DNA from: Datisca glomerata
Lineage: Eukaryota > Streptophyta > Magnoliopsida > Cucurbitales > Datiscaceae
Direction of reading: 5' to 3'
DNA length: 64,000 nucleotides
NCBI GenBank assembly: GCA_003255025.1
Contig: QANY01008203.1
Location: 186,001 to 250,000, forward strand
The position numbers and the translations under genes were made by a program. Below the pieces are notes generated by a model that saw only the letters and a list, made by a program, of their open reading frames with translations, did not search any database and was not told where the DNA came from. Shown one piece after another: positions 32,007-44,484 of this stretch; within the stretch, counting starts at the first letter, position 1; each line of letters begins with the position of its first letter.

Positions 32007-33353
32007 CTGTAACATCTAAACAATTTAACCAAGTTTTAGTTAAATATTACCAAAAATATCGCAGTAGCCAGTTTAATTTTTTTATGAACAAACTCACATT
32101 AAATACGATAATGTATTATAGAAAATAAAATCCTTCGTCAAACTCCTAATTACATAAAAAGAAATTTTATTTAATAAAACATTGAAGAACCCAAGAGTAC
32201 GTGTTTTGAAGTCTCACGATTTAACTTAAATAAAACCAAACATCAAATAAACAATTACTAAGACTTTTAAATATGACTCGACGACTCTCGTCCGTTGCCA
32301 GATACTCTAGACCAATTCGACAATAAACTCATCATGAATGTTATCATCATCTGAAAATTTAATAAAACGGAGTTGAGTATATTGAAATATACTCAGTAAG
32401 TAAAATATCACCACATATGCAAACAGAACAACGTTGGCAGTCACATACAAATCATAACACATGCATACTTGTCAGATCTTTCTTATAGAGTTTTCTAGCC
32501 AACTTCCATTAGAGTTCACCACGACCCCAGAACAAAGATTACCCGTCGGTAATTGTTAGCTATGAGGTAAGTACATGTGAACTTTCTCACGAGTACTACT
32601 CCGCGCCTTCGAAGAGGTGGAACCAGTTGCGCTAACGCCTTCCCATAAAACTAACCAAAGCAAATAACAAAGACCATTTCCCTAAGGATTAGGCAAACAA
32701 AGACCTTTCCTGAAGGACAAGGAAAACATAGTAGAATGGTGGCCACGTGATTCTAATGGAAAATAATTAATTATTCATGCATTCACTTAACATTTATTCT
32801 AATCTTACAACATATATTAACTCATCAAACATACGATATAACAAAACATATCAGCACCATATTTGAACAATGTTATGAAGAAAGAAGTATAATAGTACAC
32901 TATACATCACAAAACGTAAACATAGTTCTATTATAAAGTTTCAACCATACAATGCAAACAATTACATACGAATATTTCACTTACCTTATATACTTCTGTA
33001 AGTTCCTAAAGTTCAAGTCTTGAAAGGATAAAGGAGGAAAATTTTATTCTTAGATGTTTTGCAGACACTAACAGAAAAGAAATAGTTTAGATGTTTGGTT
33101 GAGTTGAACCGGTTTGGGTTCATTAGGTTGGATCGGTTTGATGGGTCCAATTAACTTTCACAGCTTGGAAATAAACGTCTAAACAAGATGGGAAAATCAC
33201 AAAATTCTTAAAAAACTATGAAAATACAGTAACCATTTAAAATCATTTCTAAAAATTGATTCAATTGCTTAACGAATAAAACTATTTGATCACATAACAT
33301 AACTTATTTAATTGTTTAAAATGGTGACAAAACAAATTAATTTGAATCCTAGA
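32007..33353 (-). repeat. 5' LTR of the gypsy element, 5' part missing
   Basis: From actgtaacatctaaac (LTR end, sense) to tttgaatcctagat, where the next element begins. 32726-33353 is the direct repeat of 26295-26935. The complete LTR would be about 2.7 kb if 32007-32725 and 26287-28246 are added. Confidence 0.83.
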
Positions 33354-34440
33354 TGGACCTCCTAAAATCCTTGTTTGCTTGGAAATTGAAATCAGTATAC
33401 CCCGTCATATTTAGGTCAGTACCTGATTACGCAAGCATATAGTTCCTTGTTCTCCTAAGATACTTAAGGATATGCTTGATGATATTCAAATGCTCAATTC
33501 CAAGATTAGATTGGAAACAACTTACCACGCCCTCAGTATATCAAATGTCTGGCCTAGTCAAATGCATCACATACATGAGACTTCCTAAGACTGAGGCATA
33601 TGTAATCTTTCTCATGTCTTCCTCTTCTTGAGGAGTCTTGCGAGACTACTCCTTGGAGAGGTTGACTCTATGTTTAGAAGGAGGATATCCCTTCTTGGAG
33701 TCTTGCATACTGAAACGATCCATCACCTTATCAATATAATATGCTTGAGACAATGCCAGTTATTTGTTCTTCCAATCCCGAAAGATCTGAATACCTAGGA
33801 CAAAGGCAGCTTCTCTAAGATCCTTCATATCAAATTACTTTGCCAGCCAAATCTTGACATCAGATAATTTTCCTATATCATTCCCAAGGAGTAGAATATC
33901 ATGTATGTACAAGACTACAAAAACCACTTTCCCATAGTCAATACCTTCCTTTTGGGTATTGTCCTTGACTACTAGCCTAGTTTTGAATGTATCCACATCC
34001 ATATCCAGGCCTCTCTTTTTCTTATAGATCCATTTACACCCTACATGTTTTACCCCTTCAAGAAGATCTTCAAGTTCTAGACTCTATTTGAGTACATTAA
34101 ATGTATCTAAACGTTCATGGCTTCTTGCCATAGGTTTGCTTCAGGACTAGCCATGACCTGTGAGTAGGAGACAGGTTTATCATGATCCTTATCTGAGACT
34201 ACTGTTAAGGCATCTTCATGAGTCATGTATCTGTCAGGCTATCTCACAACCCTCCCACTACGTCGAGGCTCTATAGGCTCTCGCCCCACGTGTGGTTCTT
34301 CCATTATTTTATCAGAAACAATTCCTGATTGGGGTGTCGGTGTCTTCCCACTCAATAATTCCTCTAACACAAGAGTGTTTCTCAGCTTCACATTTCTAAT
34401 ATAGTCTTCTTTGAGAAAACGTGCATTCATGCTTACAAAT
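33354..34440 (-). pseudogene. copia RT/RNase H, internally deleted, YIHD box
   Basis: Minus strand: PIEPRRSGRVVR, the linker, RT start around WQEAMN, then KDNTQKEGIDY directly followed by GKVVFVVLY at about 33931-33936. The stretch with ETFSPVA...MDVKTAFLNG is missing. The catalytic box at 33898-33909 is YIHD rather than YVDD. FDMKDLREAAFVLGIQIFRD, KVMDRFSMQDSKKGYPP, ILKYLRRTRNYML and GYTDFNFQANKDFRRS follow; the sequence ends there. Confidence 0.87.
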
Positions 34441-35600
34441 ATTTTCTTGTCAGTCGGGCTCTAGAAGACATACCCCTTCGTTCATTTAGGATATCCTACA
34501 AACATGCATAATTCTGATCGATTGGCAAACTTGCATGTCTTCTGTTTCAGAACATGTGCTGGACACTCCATATTCTAAGGTGGTTTATGGACAACTTTCA
34601 TCCATTCCATCTTTCATATGGCATGCCAAGAACCGTCTTTGATCGAACTTGTTTTAGAATGTATGATGTTATCCCTAGAATGAATCTGGGAGGGATGAGT
34701 AAGACTATTGTTCTAGAGTGCCATGCCTGTAAGTTGAGAAAGAATACATTCTTCCTTAAGAAAGTCTTTGAACGCTCCTAGAAAATACTTTCCACCACAA
34801 TCAGACCGTAGTGTTTTGATTTATTTCTCTAATTGCTTCTCAACCATAGTCTTATATTCTTTGAACTTTTTAAAGGTTTCAAACTTTTGGTGCATTAGAT
34901 AAACATGTCTAGAATGTGAATAGTCATCAATGAAGGTTACAAAGTATTCATAACCTCCTCTTGCATGGATATTCAACGGCCCACATATATCACTATGTAC
35001 GAGATCAACGCATTGAGTGTCCTTTTCACCCTTCACTGAAAAGAGTCTCTTGATCATTTTACCTTCTAGAGGGGATTCACATGTGGGTTGTGATCCCACA
35101 CTTAAAGTTTGCAATGAACCATGCTTTTCAAGTCTTTTAATCCTGTCCAAGCTAATGTGGTCAAGACGTAAGTGTCACAAATATGTTAGAACGGTTGAGT
35201 AAGACTTCAACCTTTTACTATCCTTTTGTGAATCAACATTCACTTCAGTGTCACATATCATTGAAACTATTAATTTTATGTAAACAAGTTTATTTATCAA
35301 ACATGCATTAGTAATTAAACGCTCATTTCTAAAAATACCAATATATTTATCAATGAAATTCAAATTGAATCCCTGCTCAATTAAACTAGCTACTGATATG
35401 AGGATCTCCCAAAAACCAAGATATAGTAAATATCACGTAAAACTATAAAACTGTTATCAAATGACAATTTATAGTTCACATGGATACGACCGATACTAGT
35501 GCTCTATTTCCCCAATGGAAGCTGAACTCATCCTCGTCAAGCCTTTTGATTCTCCTAAACCCCTGTAGGGAACAACATATATGGATAGTGGCTGCAAAGT
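34441..35600 (-). pseudogene. copia integrase (broken)
   Basis: Minus strand: an H2C2-type start around DRIKRLEKHGSL, CESPLEGKMIKRLF, VDLVHSDICGPLNIHARGGYEYFVTFIDDYSHS with the first catalytic Asp, then WKVFS-like ends near 34700-34560 in other frames. The open part is 34821-35150; the rest is interrupted. Confidence 0.8.
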
Positions 35601-35607
35601 CTACAAT

Positions 35608-36495
35608 TCATGAAAAAGTAGAGTCAGCCACATAACATGTCTCAGTAACAAGTATTATACCTTTAGACCTCAACTCCTTGAGATAGTCTAAGTAGTTGCA
35701 TTTCCAGTGGCCAACGGCTCCATAATAATAACAATTATCTTTCGACTTGTTCACTTTTGTAGTGCACTTACTTTTCACAGCTTTCGAGTTCTGGTTCTTA
35801 TCCTTCTTCGGACCTCTCCTGTATTTTCTATTGGAGCAAGAGGTGGAAGGCTTGCGTTTAGTAAAGTTTTCCTCTCTAGTCTTCCTTTTTCCCTTCAGAA
35901 ATAGGGTCTCATCAGCGTGCAGTTCCTTCATCAGCTTAGGAAGTGATTACCTCAACTTATTAATCGAATAGTTAAGTTTAAAGTTCTCAAAAGTGTCACA
36001 CAAAGTCTTATGGATCATATCAACTTGTGTCTCGCCATCTACATATACACCCATGATCTCCATCTCATTTAGATAACTAATGATCATCATCATATGTTCT
36101 TTGACAAGAGTTCTAGGTTTAATCCTGCAGTTCATGAAGTTTTGCACAACAGTCTGTTTGGCTTGACGACCCTGATCTCTCAACATTTCGGTGATGTTCA
36201 ACATCATATTAGGGGCAGTTTTCATGTTCTGATACTGTTGTTGCTACACATTGCTAACAAAAGCCAATATGTAACATCTAGCTATCTCATTAGAATGCAG
36301 TAAAGAAGCATAAACATCATTTTCCTCTTGAGTCGATTCAACAATAAGCTCAAGGAGAGAAGTGGTGGTGAGCACGAACTTATGCTTTTCTACCATCAGT
36401 ACGATATCCAGATTACGTTTCCAATCCACATAATTTTCACCAGTAAATTTATTCGTGTTTAAGATAGTTGAGAGTGGGGATAACAGCATGATCAC
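35608..36495 (-). pseudogene. copia gag (broken)
   Basis: Minus strand in two or three frames: LNTNKFTGENYVDWKRNLDI, VLMVEKHKFVLT, then LRDQGRQAKQTVVQNFMNCR, YLNEMEIMGVYVDGETQVDM, then KRKTREENFTKRKPSTSC. The nucleocapsid knuckle reads CYYYGAVGHWKCNYLDYL, with two of its metal-binding cysteines replaced by Tyr. Confidence 0.85.
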
Positions 36496-36599
36496 TTAAA
36501 AGAATAAATAAATCGGTGTTTATAAATACTCAATCATTTAGGAAAGTATGAAACATGATGCAAATACTTAAATATTTAAAAAATCCAATAAAAATATTT

Positions 36600-37262
36600 T
36601 TTTCACGATGTTACAATACAAATTAAAGTGACTCCTTGGGCTTGTACTACCATCATATTTTTCAATCTCAAGTAGTTTGAATTTGTAAGGGATGGTTACC
36701 TCTGGGACCAAGCATAATTGGGTTGAATCAATGGTACCGTACATATCTGATCCTTCAATAACATGTAAACTCTCTTCTAGAAAATCTAACTAATCTCTCA
36801 ACGGTGGATTTTCGCTTCGCTTGGTAACGGGCCTATGCAATTTTGAGTCATCAAGATTAGTTATGATGATTGGATCATTATCATATTCTCCTTGTGAGGT
36901 GAAAACTTGAACGCATCAATTTCAAGGGATTTGGAAACAGGTAGTGCTGGACATTTACCGATATCGACGAGGCACGTTGAAATTGGTTTGCCCGATTACG
37001 TCAGTAGCTTAGAATGAATCTAGGAGGGTAAAGTGAAGTATCATTATGAAGTCGATCATGTGACGATCGAGCCCCTTGTAGACTCTTAAAATAGGCTTTT
37101 CCTTTGTTAGTGGGAAGGAGTTCCAGGACTCTGACCATTTGCTCTTTCAGCTCTGTGATTTCTTGCTTCCTTTCCCTTGTGATTGCTCTTTTTCTTGCTA
37201 ATCTATAACTCTAGCTTAAGATCATATTTTCTTTTATTTTTTTAAAATTGATGAAACAATCT
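36600..37262 (-). pseudogene. Tat/Ogre-type gypsy gag, N-terminal part (broken)
   Basis: Minus strand: RAITRERKQEITELKEQM with RVLELL, then later YGTIDSTQLCLVPEVTIPYK, FKLLEIEKYDGSTSPRSHF and NLYC. The LCLVP-V-IP-KFK-EFEKYKG-SCP--H block is the gag hallmark of the Tat/Ogre branch of Ty3/gypsy. The frame is broken between about 36760 and 37060, and the gag is cut at 36600. Confidence 0.75.
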
Positions 37263-38096
37263 AGATTAATATATGCGTGAACGAATGAACTTACAATGCA
37301 GGGAGGAAAGAATGGATGAATAATGCATGAAGTGAAGAATGAATCCTATTATGCAACTTATGATGAATGAAATAGAGACAAATCATGAGTTTAAACCATG
37401 TAATGGATGATGTTGATGTCAATGCTGGAAGAAATATGTGAAGAGAAAAATATCTTCTCACTAAAAATATTAATTTAACTTGTATGCTAAAATGACAACA
37501 ATACCAATTTTGCATGAAGTAATGAAAATGATATACCTATTACGATGATGAGGATGATGATATGATGATGATGACGATAGCTCATAAAAAATATGATAGT
37601 TAAAAGATAACACACAATAATTCAAAGTGTCATATCTAGCACTTAAATGAACCTAGTATTTATTTTCACTTGACCATTATGTGGACTTTAAAGTTGTGGA
37701 GATAAGTGTGGTTAGGGCTAAAGTTCTTACCAGGCTCTCAGATTATCCACACTGTTATCCAAACGGAGTAACAGAGTTCACAAACGGTATCCTGGAAAGG
37801 TTGACTTGAGTGAGAACTTTCATAAGCCTGCACGAGAATCACAATTCCATGAAGGCATTCCACTACTCATTCTGCTAATCCTAAAAGGAAAGTCCAGGTA
37901 TGTGGCTAGTGTATGTGTGCGAAATTAGAAATTATGCAAAATAAATATAAAACATCAAAACAAACTATATATAACTACAAGCATGAATAAGAACAACAAT
38001 GAATCACATAAACAAATAAAGAGCCACAAAAGGATAGCATATGATAAAATTTTGACTTGTCTCTCTATCGATCTAAAAATGGTTAGACCGATTGTG
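37263..38096 (-). other. 5' untranslated region of the Ogre-like element
   Basis: Lies between gag and the primer site. Non-coding, with an imperfect (GAT)n run at about 37540-37582. Confidence 0.6.
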
Positions 38097-38114
38097 TCAC
38101 CAACGGAGTCGCCA
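38097..38114 (-). other. primer-binding site, TGGCGACTCC type
   Basis: Plus strand tcaccaacggagtcgcca, sense TGGCGACTCCGTTGGTGA, at the LTR border. This primer-site wording is typical of Tat/Ogre-like plant elements. Confidence 0.65.
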
Positions 38115-39146
38115 AGCTTTCGCAACATGCACGTGACGCGGAGCGGTGATTGAAAATCATTTTTGAAAAAGAAAAGAAATTCAGAGTCGCCACCAATCAT
38201 TTTAGGGCGTGATTGGTCACCCAATTTTAAAATAAAATTTTAGTCTTCGAAAACTCAAAGTTGGTAAAAAATTATGGATGGTAAAAAATAATTATGGATG
38301 GTAATTAGTTTAACCGAGCGTCATAAAAAATGATAAATAAAAATATAAGAATAAATTTTTTTGTGAAATAAATATACTTTTTTTTTACTTTTGGACTACT
38401 TAATTTATCTAATTACCCTTTTTCCTTTCTTTCATTATTGCTAATCAAATAAAAAAGGAATGATCATAAATGATAACTAGTTCAAACAAGTGTCATGAAA
38501 AAATGGTAAGAAGATCTAAAATAGACTTATGAAAACATTTAAAAAGATTCAAAGCTTTAACATTTACATAATATTAATCCATATAGATGTTTAATTCTAC
38601 TTTTATTCATGGAAAAGGAAATAAAGAAGATAAACTATATGAGTATGAAGGAGAAATGATAAAAAATAATGAACAATATATATTGTTAATTAAGGTGTAA
38701 AAAGTTTAAACTACCTTAAGAAAAAAAGAAGATGAAATATATGAATAAAAATATTGTAAACTCTCCTTCCCTTTCTCTTAGAAAATCTCAAATATTGCTC
38801 ACACACTCTTCCTAAAAAGCTCTCTCTCCTCCTCTCTCAAGACCTCCCTTTCTCTCTCCAAAAAGATCATTCGTTCTCTCTCCAAAAGACCAAGCATTCT
38901 CCCTCCAAAAGACCTTCTTCAAGTGAAAGCCTTCACTCTATTTATAGGCAAAATTTGGACTTCACTTTTTATTTTTAGTTATTTTACTCAAATTTTTTTT
39001 ATTTTTTAGTCATTGAACCCTTTTTCTCATTTTTAGTCTATGAACTATTTTTCAGATCACATACGTTGCCTTAGACTAATATATGGGCCAAGAAAATAAA
39101 TTGCGTATTTTCAACAAATTGGGCTGGACAAAATATAGGATCTACA
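38115..39146 (-). repeat. 5' LTR of the Ogre-like element
   Basis: In the sense direction it starts TGTAGATCCTATATTTTGTCC at 39146 and ends near the primer site. Its first ~210 bp match, with much divergence, the plus-strand sequence starting TGTAGATACCATATTTTGTCC at 59945. A pyrimidine-rich stretch (38775-38900 plus strand) lies inside. Confidence 0.75.
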
Positions 39147-42100
39147 GTGTTGATATGATCTTGCACATTCTACCATACATTATATATTACTTCAATGTTC
39201 CTCTGTTCCATCTCATGCATCCCGTTTAGGTTTGTCTGCAGTATTTTTGCTAATCAAGGATTAAAGGGAAAAGTATTGATAAGGGTAGACTTATATGAGT
39301 TTTACTGAGAGAGAGAGAGAGTGTGTGTGAGAGAGAGAGAGCAATAGGTTGTAAGGAGTAAATGCTCTGAGTTATATATGTTTTGAGTTGTATTGAATGT
39401 TTGAGTTTTACTTAATACACCGACATTTATATAGGCTCCTAATTTACATGCATTGATTAGAATAATAATAAAAGGGAGGAGATGTCCCTCTCAATTGTGG
39501 CCCTCTTTCCCTTCCTTATTTGTCATTTCCATCTGTCTCATTCAGCCATTAATCAATCATAATCACTTGGTAATTTTTTATGGTTCGAGCCAGTCAGTCG
39601 TAGTCACTTAGTGGCCTGCCATCTTGTCTCGTCCAATTCATTCAACTACCTAATCAATCATGCCACTTGATTGTCATTCTAAATCCATTTCGTACATTTC
39701 CGTTCTTCTTCTGATCCTCATCTTCCCGCTCTTGCACAGTTCAGCGAGTGCCTTACCTGTTCAGGGCAGTTCTCTGAGTCTCGGCATCCTTTTTCCAAAA
39801 GAGTGGGTCCCCTTAGTCTTTTCCCGTTCTTGAAGGCATGAGTCCCTCGTCCGTCAGTTCCCATTAATTAGTCACCTTTTTCCATTCTGATGTTCTTTCT
39901 CACTCTAATGCTCTTTCCCGTTCTTAATGTGTTGATCCCCGTTCTTGAGGTGCTAATTATTTTCATCTGTTTGCGGGAGCCTTGCGACTTTGGCCTTGTA
40001 ACACGTTTCCGCTTATCTACCGCTTTTCACGAGCTTTTAGGTAGGCTCCCCTTGTCCATGTGGCACTGATGTTTTGTGTTTGAGATATGCCTTTTTAACA
40101 TATTCTTGTTTACCAAAAAAACACCTAATCCGTCTAAAGTATTGATCAAATAAACTTTTTCAAGTTTTGAATACTTTAAAATCGAGTATATTTGAAGTTT
40201 GAACACGGAGTATCCGTTTTCGAGATCACAAATTTACAGTTATTATGAGTTATGATTTTTATGAATTTAGGTACTATGTGTAAACTCTGTACTGAGATTA
40301 ATATGAAGTTTAGGTAGTAATTATGGGTAAATTCTACACTGTTCCATATTATGTACTTCTTAATAAGATCTTTTAACAATTCTATTAATTTAAAGCCACG
40401 AACCTACCTACCTTGTTTGCACACAATAGTACCAAACTCCTCCATTATTTTTCTATAAATTTTCAAGAACAATCTAAGCGAAGGAATGAACATATGCTCT
40501 ATGATCCTATCAGGTGAGTCGAACTCAGATTATCAATACTAAATAAGTATTATAATATTTAAGGAACATTAGAAACGAAAAGAAAAGGTTAAGGTGAGGA
40601 CCTATTAAGATTAATGGTTATTGCAAAATAAACCAATCAGAATCAACAACCTGTCATAATTAAGCAAATCCTTTCATAATCATATCTATTAGTTGGTTGC
40701 AACTTCCACTTTATGACCCTTTATTCTTGAGCACCCATTTGAAAGCTTATGATAAAATAAAAAATTAAATTAGGCACAATTAATCAATTAACTTAAGCAA
40801 GTGATTAAGATGATACGGTTTAGAATAATTGATAATTCAAAATATTATCTCTTGCCACGTATATATCTCTCTACAATTGTTTTCATTGACTTCAAAAGCA
40901 TAAGTAAAACGGCCAGATTAATTTATATATGTTTTATATAATTTAGGTAAGTTAGCCCAAAAAAGAAGGGATTAGATCGATGACTAATACGGATTTGACT
41001 GTTAATCGACGTGTTATATTAATATATTTGTTTAAAGTGATAGATTGCAAAAAATTATGACAAATTTTTAAGCAATAAAAATTAGTCAGCTATTGTGCCA
41101 ACATCCTAATTGATTGCCCCGTTGTTTCCAACACAAGAGAACATAGTATGAATTTTTTGAAAAATTCAGAACACTTTTTTTTTATACTTTTCTTATTCAA
41201 ATTTTGGTTGCAAGAAAAGTCCAAAACCATCTTGTTCAATATTTATCTTCTTGCATGCACTAATCACAATAATTATATCAATGGTTTAGTAAAAGACTAA
41301 AAGGAGTCTGAAATTTCCTACTAGATTATCTTTTTTANATATATATGTTCGTAAATAAAATAACTACAACTCAACTCATAATGATATTTATCTGCAAACA
41401 ACTTAATAATTCGTGACAACTTATCAATTCTTATAATTTATTGAATTTGAGTTTTAAAAATGCATGTTATGTATTACTCCACCAATTTTGGCTATAAATA
41501 TAATTGTGTATATTAAAATATAGAGAGAAGGTTATAAAAATTATCATAACATGGGTTAATTGAATAAGTTAATCTTGTTTTAAATTAGATACGTGGCAAG
41601 AAGTTCTTTGATTATTTTAACATAAAAATAGAATTTAAGGTTTGAGCATATCTTTGATTCCCTTATAGATTCCAAGCTTAAAGCATATATCCAATTACTA
41701 CCATTCTCATATTTAAATTATCCAATCGGGTAGCCTAACTTTTCAATCAAAAGACTAACACTGTCACACTTTCTAACCACTCATATTTGCCCACGTGTCT
41801 GTCTCGCTCGTGGCCTCATGTCGGAATAACGGAAGCAGGCCCACATATTCCAGCTAAGCACTTTGGTAATTGGTCAAAACAATGTTTGGTACAACTTTTT
41901 GACTTAGCCAATAACAACTCTCCAAGTGGATGATTCTGATCGCTTCTTTGACGGCAACGGCGACAAATAATGAAATTCTTACTATTTAATTGAATCTGAG
42001 CCGTTAGATCATAAGAGTTGCCAAGACGGTTGAAATTCCTCAAAATAGCTAAAGTGGCCACGCACTATCAATGTAATTAAATTGTTTTCCTCCAAAGGAA

Positions 42101-43508
42101 AGGCGTTCGTTTTGGCATTATTGGAGCACAATTAGGAACTAAGTAATAGAAAAATGTTAATTATTGCAAGTAAGAATAAGACAAAAGAATTAATCACTAT
42201 TATTTCAAAAAAAAAGCCAACCACTATTTTGTCCCCATTCTTCAACTCTAGTGAAAACACATCCCTTGTAGTATTGTGGTCTCAAATTTTCAGGAAAAGA
42301 AATATAATTTCGTCAATTTTTAATAACTAGATGAAAATAGAAGAATCACTAGTATATAGGAATTTTTACCACTATTTTCAGGAAAAAAGGCGCATAGCCG
42401 TATATCCCGAAAAATAATCGAACAAATGTAAAGCATAAGTTACAAATCAAACCGAAAGATAAAAATTACAAAGCATACGATAAAAGCAAAACAACGGGCT
42501 CCTTTGCCTACTATATTGGTAGGGTAGTTTAATCTTTTGAGTGTGATGAAAACTATAACAAAAACAAACAAGATTACCTCCCTTACCCTATGATTATGTG
42601 GTGAAGATTAGTTTCTGATTATGTGAGTTCAATTAAAATAAATTTTATTAAATATTAAACTATTTATATTCAACAAAACATATCGTAATTTACGAGTATA
42701 CTTAAACTTCATCATGTATGATGTGATCATACGAAATAAAATGATTCATTGCGTGTATTTTTTAAGTTCTTAATCTTCACATTTATTGTAAGCTTATCTA
42801 CATTATTTTTTTAGGCATTCCATGTTTATAGACAAATATGGGTGAGTGAGATTAATGGATTTGTATTTCACATTATTTTGTCTTTGCTTAATCACACTTG
42901 TAGACAAAAACCCACTCTCGTTGGATGCTAATGACATGACATTTTCTTATAAGGAAACTTACAAGGATATTATTTTTATTTACATCTTAACATTTTCAAA
43001 CTTTTCTTTCTTAAAAAAGAAAGAAAATCTCTTTGACCTTTTTGATAAATGACTCAAGCTCTCCTTCTCCAATAAAATCAAAGCAATATTTCAATTTTAA
43101 ATTCCACACCAACGCAAAATTAATTTTTAAAATGGATTGACAAAATAAAAGAATAAAAGTTGTTTAAAAATAATTTAAAAATATTATACAAACCCACTTT
43201 CCTAGAAATTAATTAATAACTAATGCGCAGTGTATGACTTTAATTACAGGAATAACAACTAACATAATGACTTTGAACCCCTCTTAGCTCTCTGTTCACC
43301 TAATATAATTAAATTCACAGCATGAAAATTTAATTTAATTTGATTTTGTTTCACATGCAGAGAATAAGTAAGAGGTGAAATGTTTCTGGTCAAGTAAGAG
43401 AAAAGAAAAATTATTACAGATTTTATAAGAAAATAAAGACAGCTAAAACCTTCCTCCAACACAAAGTTGCCTTACGAACCACGACTCTCTCTCTCTCCAA
43501 AAAGACAG
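39147..43508. other. intergenic sequence, possible solo-LTR-like stretch at 39.3-40.1 kb
   Basis: No supported gene in 4.3 kb. 39290-40085 is GC-richer than its surroundings, starts with a (GA)n/(GT)n run (39308-39341), has a TATA-like tttatatagg near 39427 and repeated cccgttcttga words near 39825-39950, resembling an unidentified LTR or decayed repeat. One N at 41338. A G-box core CACGTG lies at 41792, 2 kb upstream of the NAC gene. Confidence 0.4.
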
Positions 43509-43516
43509 TATATTTA
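43509..43516 (+). promoter_or_regulatory. TATA box of the NAC gene
   Basis: tatattta within cagtatatttaggag, preceded by a (CT)n run at 43485-43497. A start about 30 bp downstream would give a ~310 nt leader rich in CT and GA runs. Confidence 0.4.
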
Positions 43517-43858
43517 GGAGCCTCTGTTCCTCGTTTCACATTTTTTCTCTCAACACTCACATTCGAATCTCTCTCAATCCTTGTCTCTTCTTACTTTTGC
43601 TTCTTTTCTTGCCTCTATCTTTAATTTCATTACTAATTTTTTTGTTTGTTCCATCCTTTCTAGGCTTTTTCCTTTGACTTCCCCTGTTTTTATAAAATTT
43701 AGATTTTTTCTTAGAACCCGTTTGAAATCCAGTGTTTGAGGATTGAATTTGGGAGTTTTAGAATTCTGGATTGGATTTTTTGCACTGATTAGGGAGAGAG
43801 AGAGATAGAGAATTTTTCCAGGTCTAAGGTTCTTTTTCTAAGCGAGGAATTTGAGGAA

Positions 43859-44429
43859 ATGGAAAATACTTCTAGGACAATTCATGAAGAGGAGCAGATA
43901 TATTTGCCTCCTGGCTTCCGATTTCATCCAACTGATGAAGAACTAATCACTCACTATTTATCTCCCAAGATTCTCAACACCAGTTTCTCTGCTATCGCAA
44001 TCGGCGAGGTTGATTTGAACAAGTGTGAGCCTTGGGATTTACCTGGTAATTTTTCTCGTTTAAACAATTTAACCTTTTTTTTGTATTAGTTTGATCTTTA
44101 GTTCAAGTTATTGTTCTAATTTTATGCTATGTGATTGAATTTTGAAGGGAGATCGAGAATGGGTGAAAAGGAATGGTATTTTTTCTGTGTAAGAGACAGA
44201 AAATACCCAACTGGATTAAGAACAAACAGAGCTACTGAGGCTGGATATTGGAAAGCAACGGGGAAAGATAAGGAGATTTACAGAGGGAAAACTCTTGTTG
44301 GTATGAAGAAAACTTTGGTTTTCTACAGAGGGAGAGCTCCCAAGGGAGAGAAATCCAGTTGGGTCATGCATGAATACAGATTAGAAGGCAAAAATTCTGT
44401 TTATAGTCTTCCTAAATCACCAAAGGTTT

Positions 44430-44484
<55 letters not shown>

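Larger units (their letters stand above)
26287..33353 (-). mobile_element. Ty3/gypsy LTR retrotransposon, chromovirus-like, truncated at both ends
   Basis: On the minus strand: 5' LTR piece (32006-33353), primer site, a gag remnant, protease, the first RT blocks, RNase H, integrase with zinc finger, core and GPY/F domain, a chromodomain-like tail, purine tract and 3' LTR piece (26287-28246). The two LTR pieces overlap over about 630 bp (26295-26935 and 32726-33353), the direct proof that both are parts of one long LTR. Integrase follows RT, the gypsy order. The RT core is deleted and many stops are present. The right LTR is cut at 33353 by the next copia remnant. Confidence 0.9.
33354..36495 (-). 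mobile_element. Ty1/copia remnant, gag to RNase H
   Basis: Minus-strand gag, integrase, RT and RNase H pieces in copia order. Neither LTR is present. The 3' side stops inside RNase H at 33354, where it meets the gypsy LTR, and the 5' side stops just before gag. RT is internally deleted and its catalytic box is altered. Many stops. Confidence 0.9.

Noticed and set aside
34554..34781. 75-codon plus-strand open frame
   Set aside because: It is the antisense shadow of the copia integrase on the minus strand.
41816..42061. 81-codon minus-strand open frame
   Set aside because: No recognisable domain, no exon context; not supported as a gene.
42846..43052. 68-codon plus-strand open frame upstream of the NAC gene
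   Set aside because: Hydrophobic, Phe/Ile/Lys-rich, no motif, in AT-rich DNA; looks like chance.
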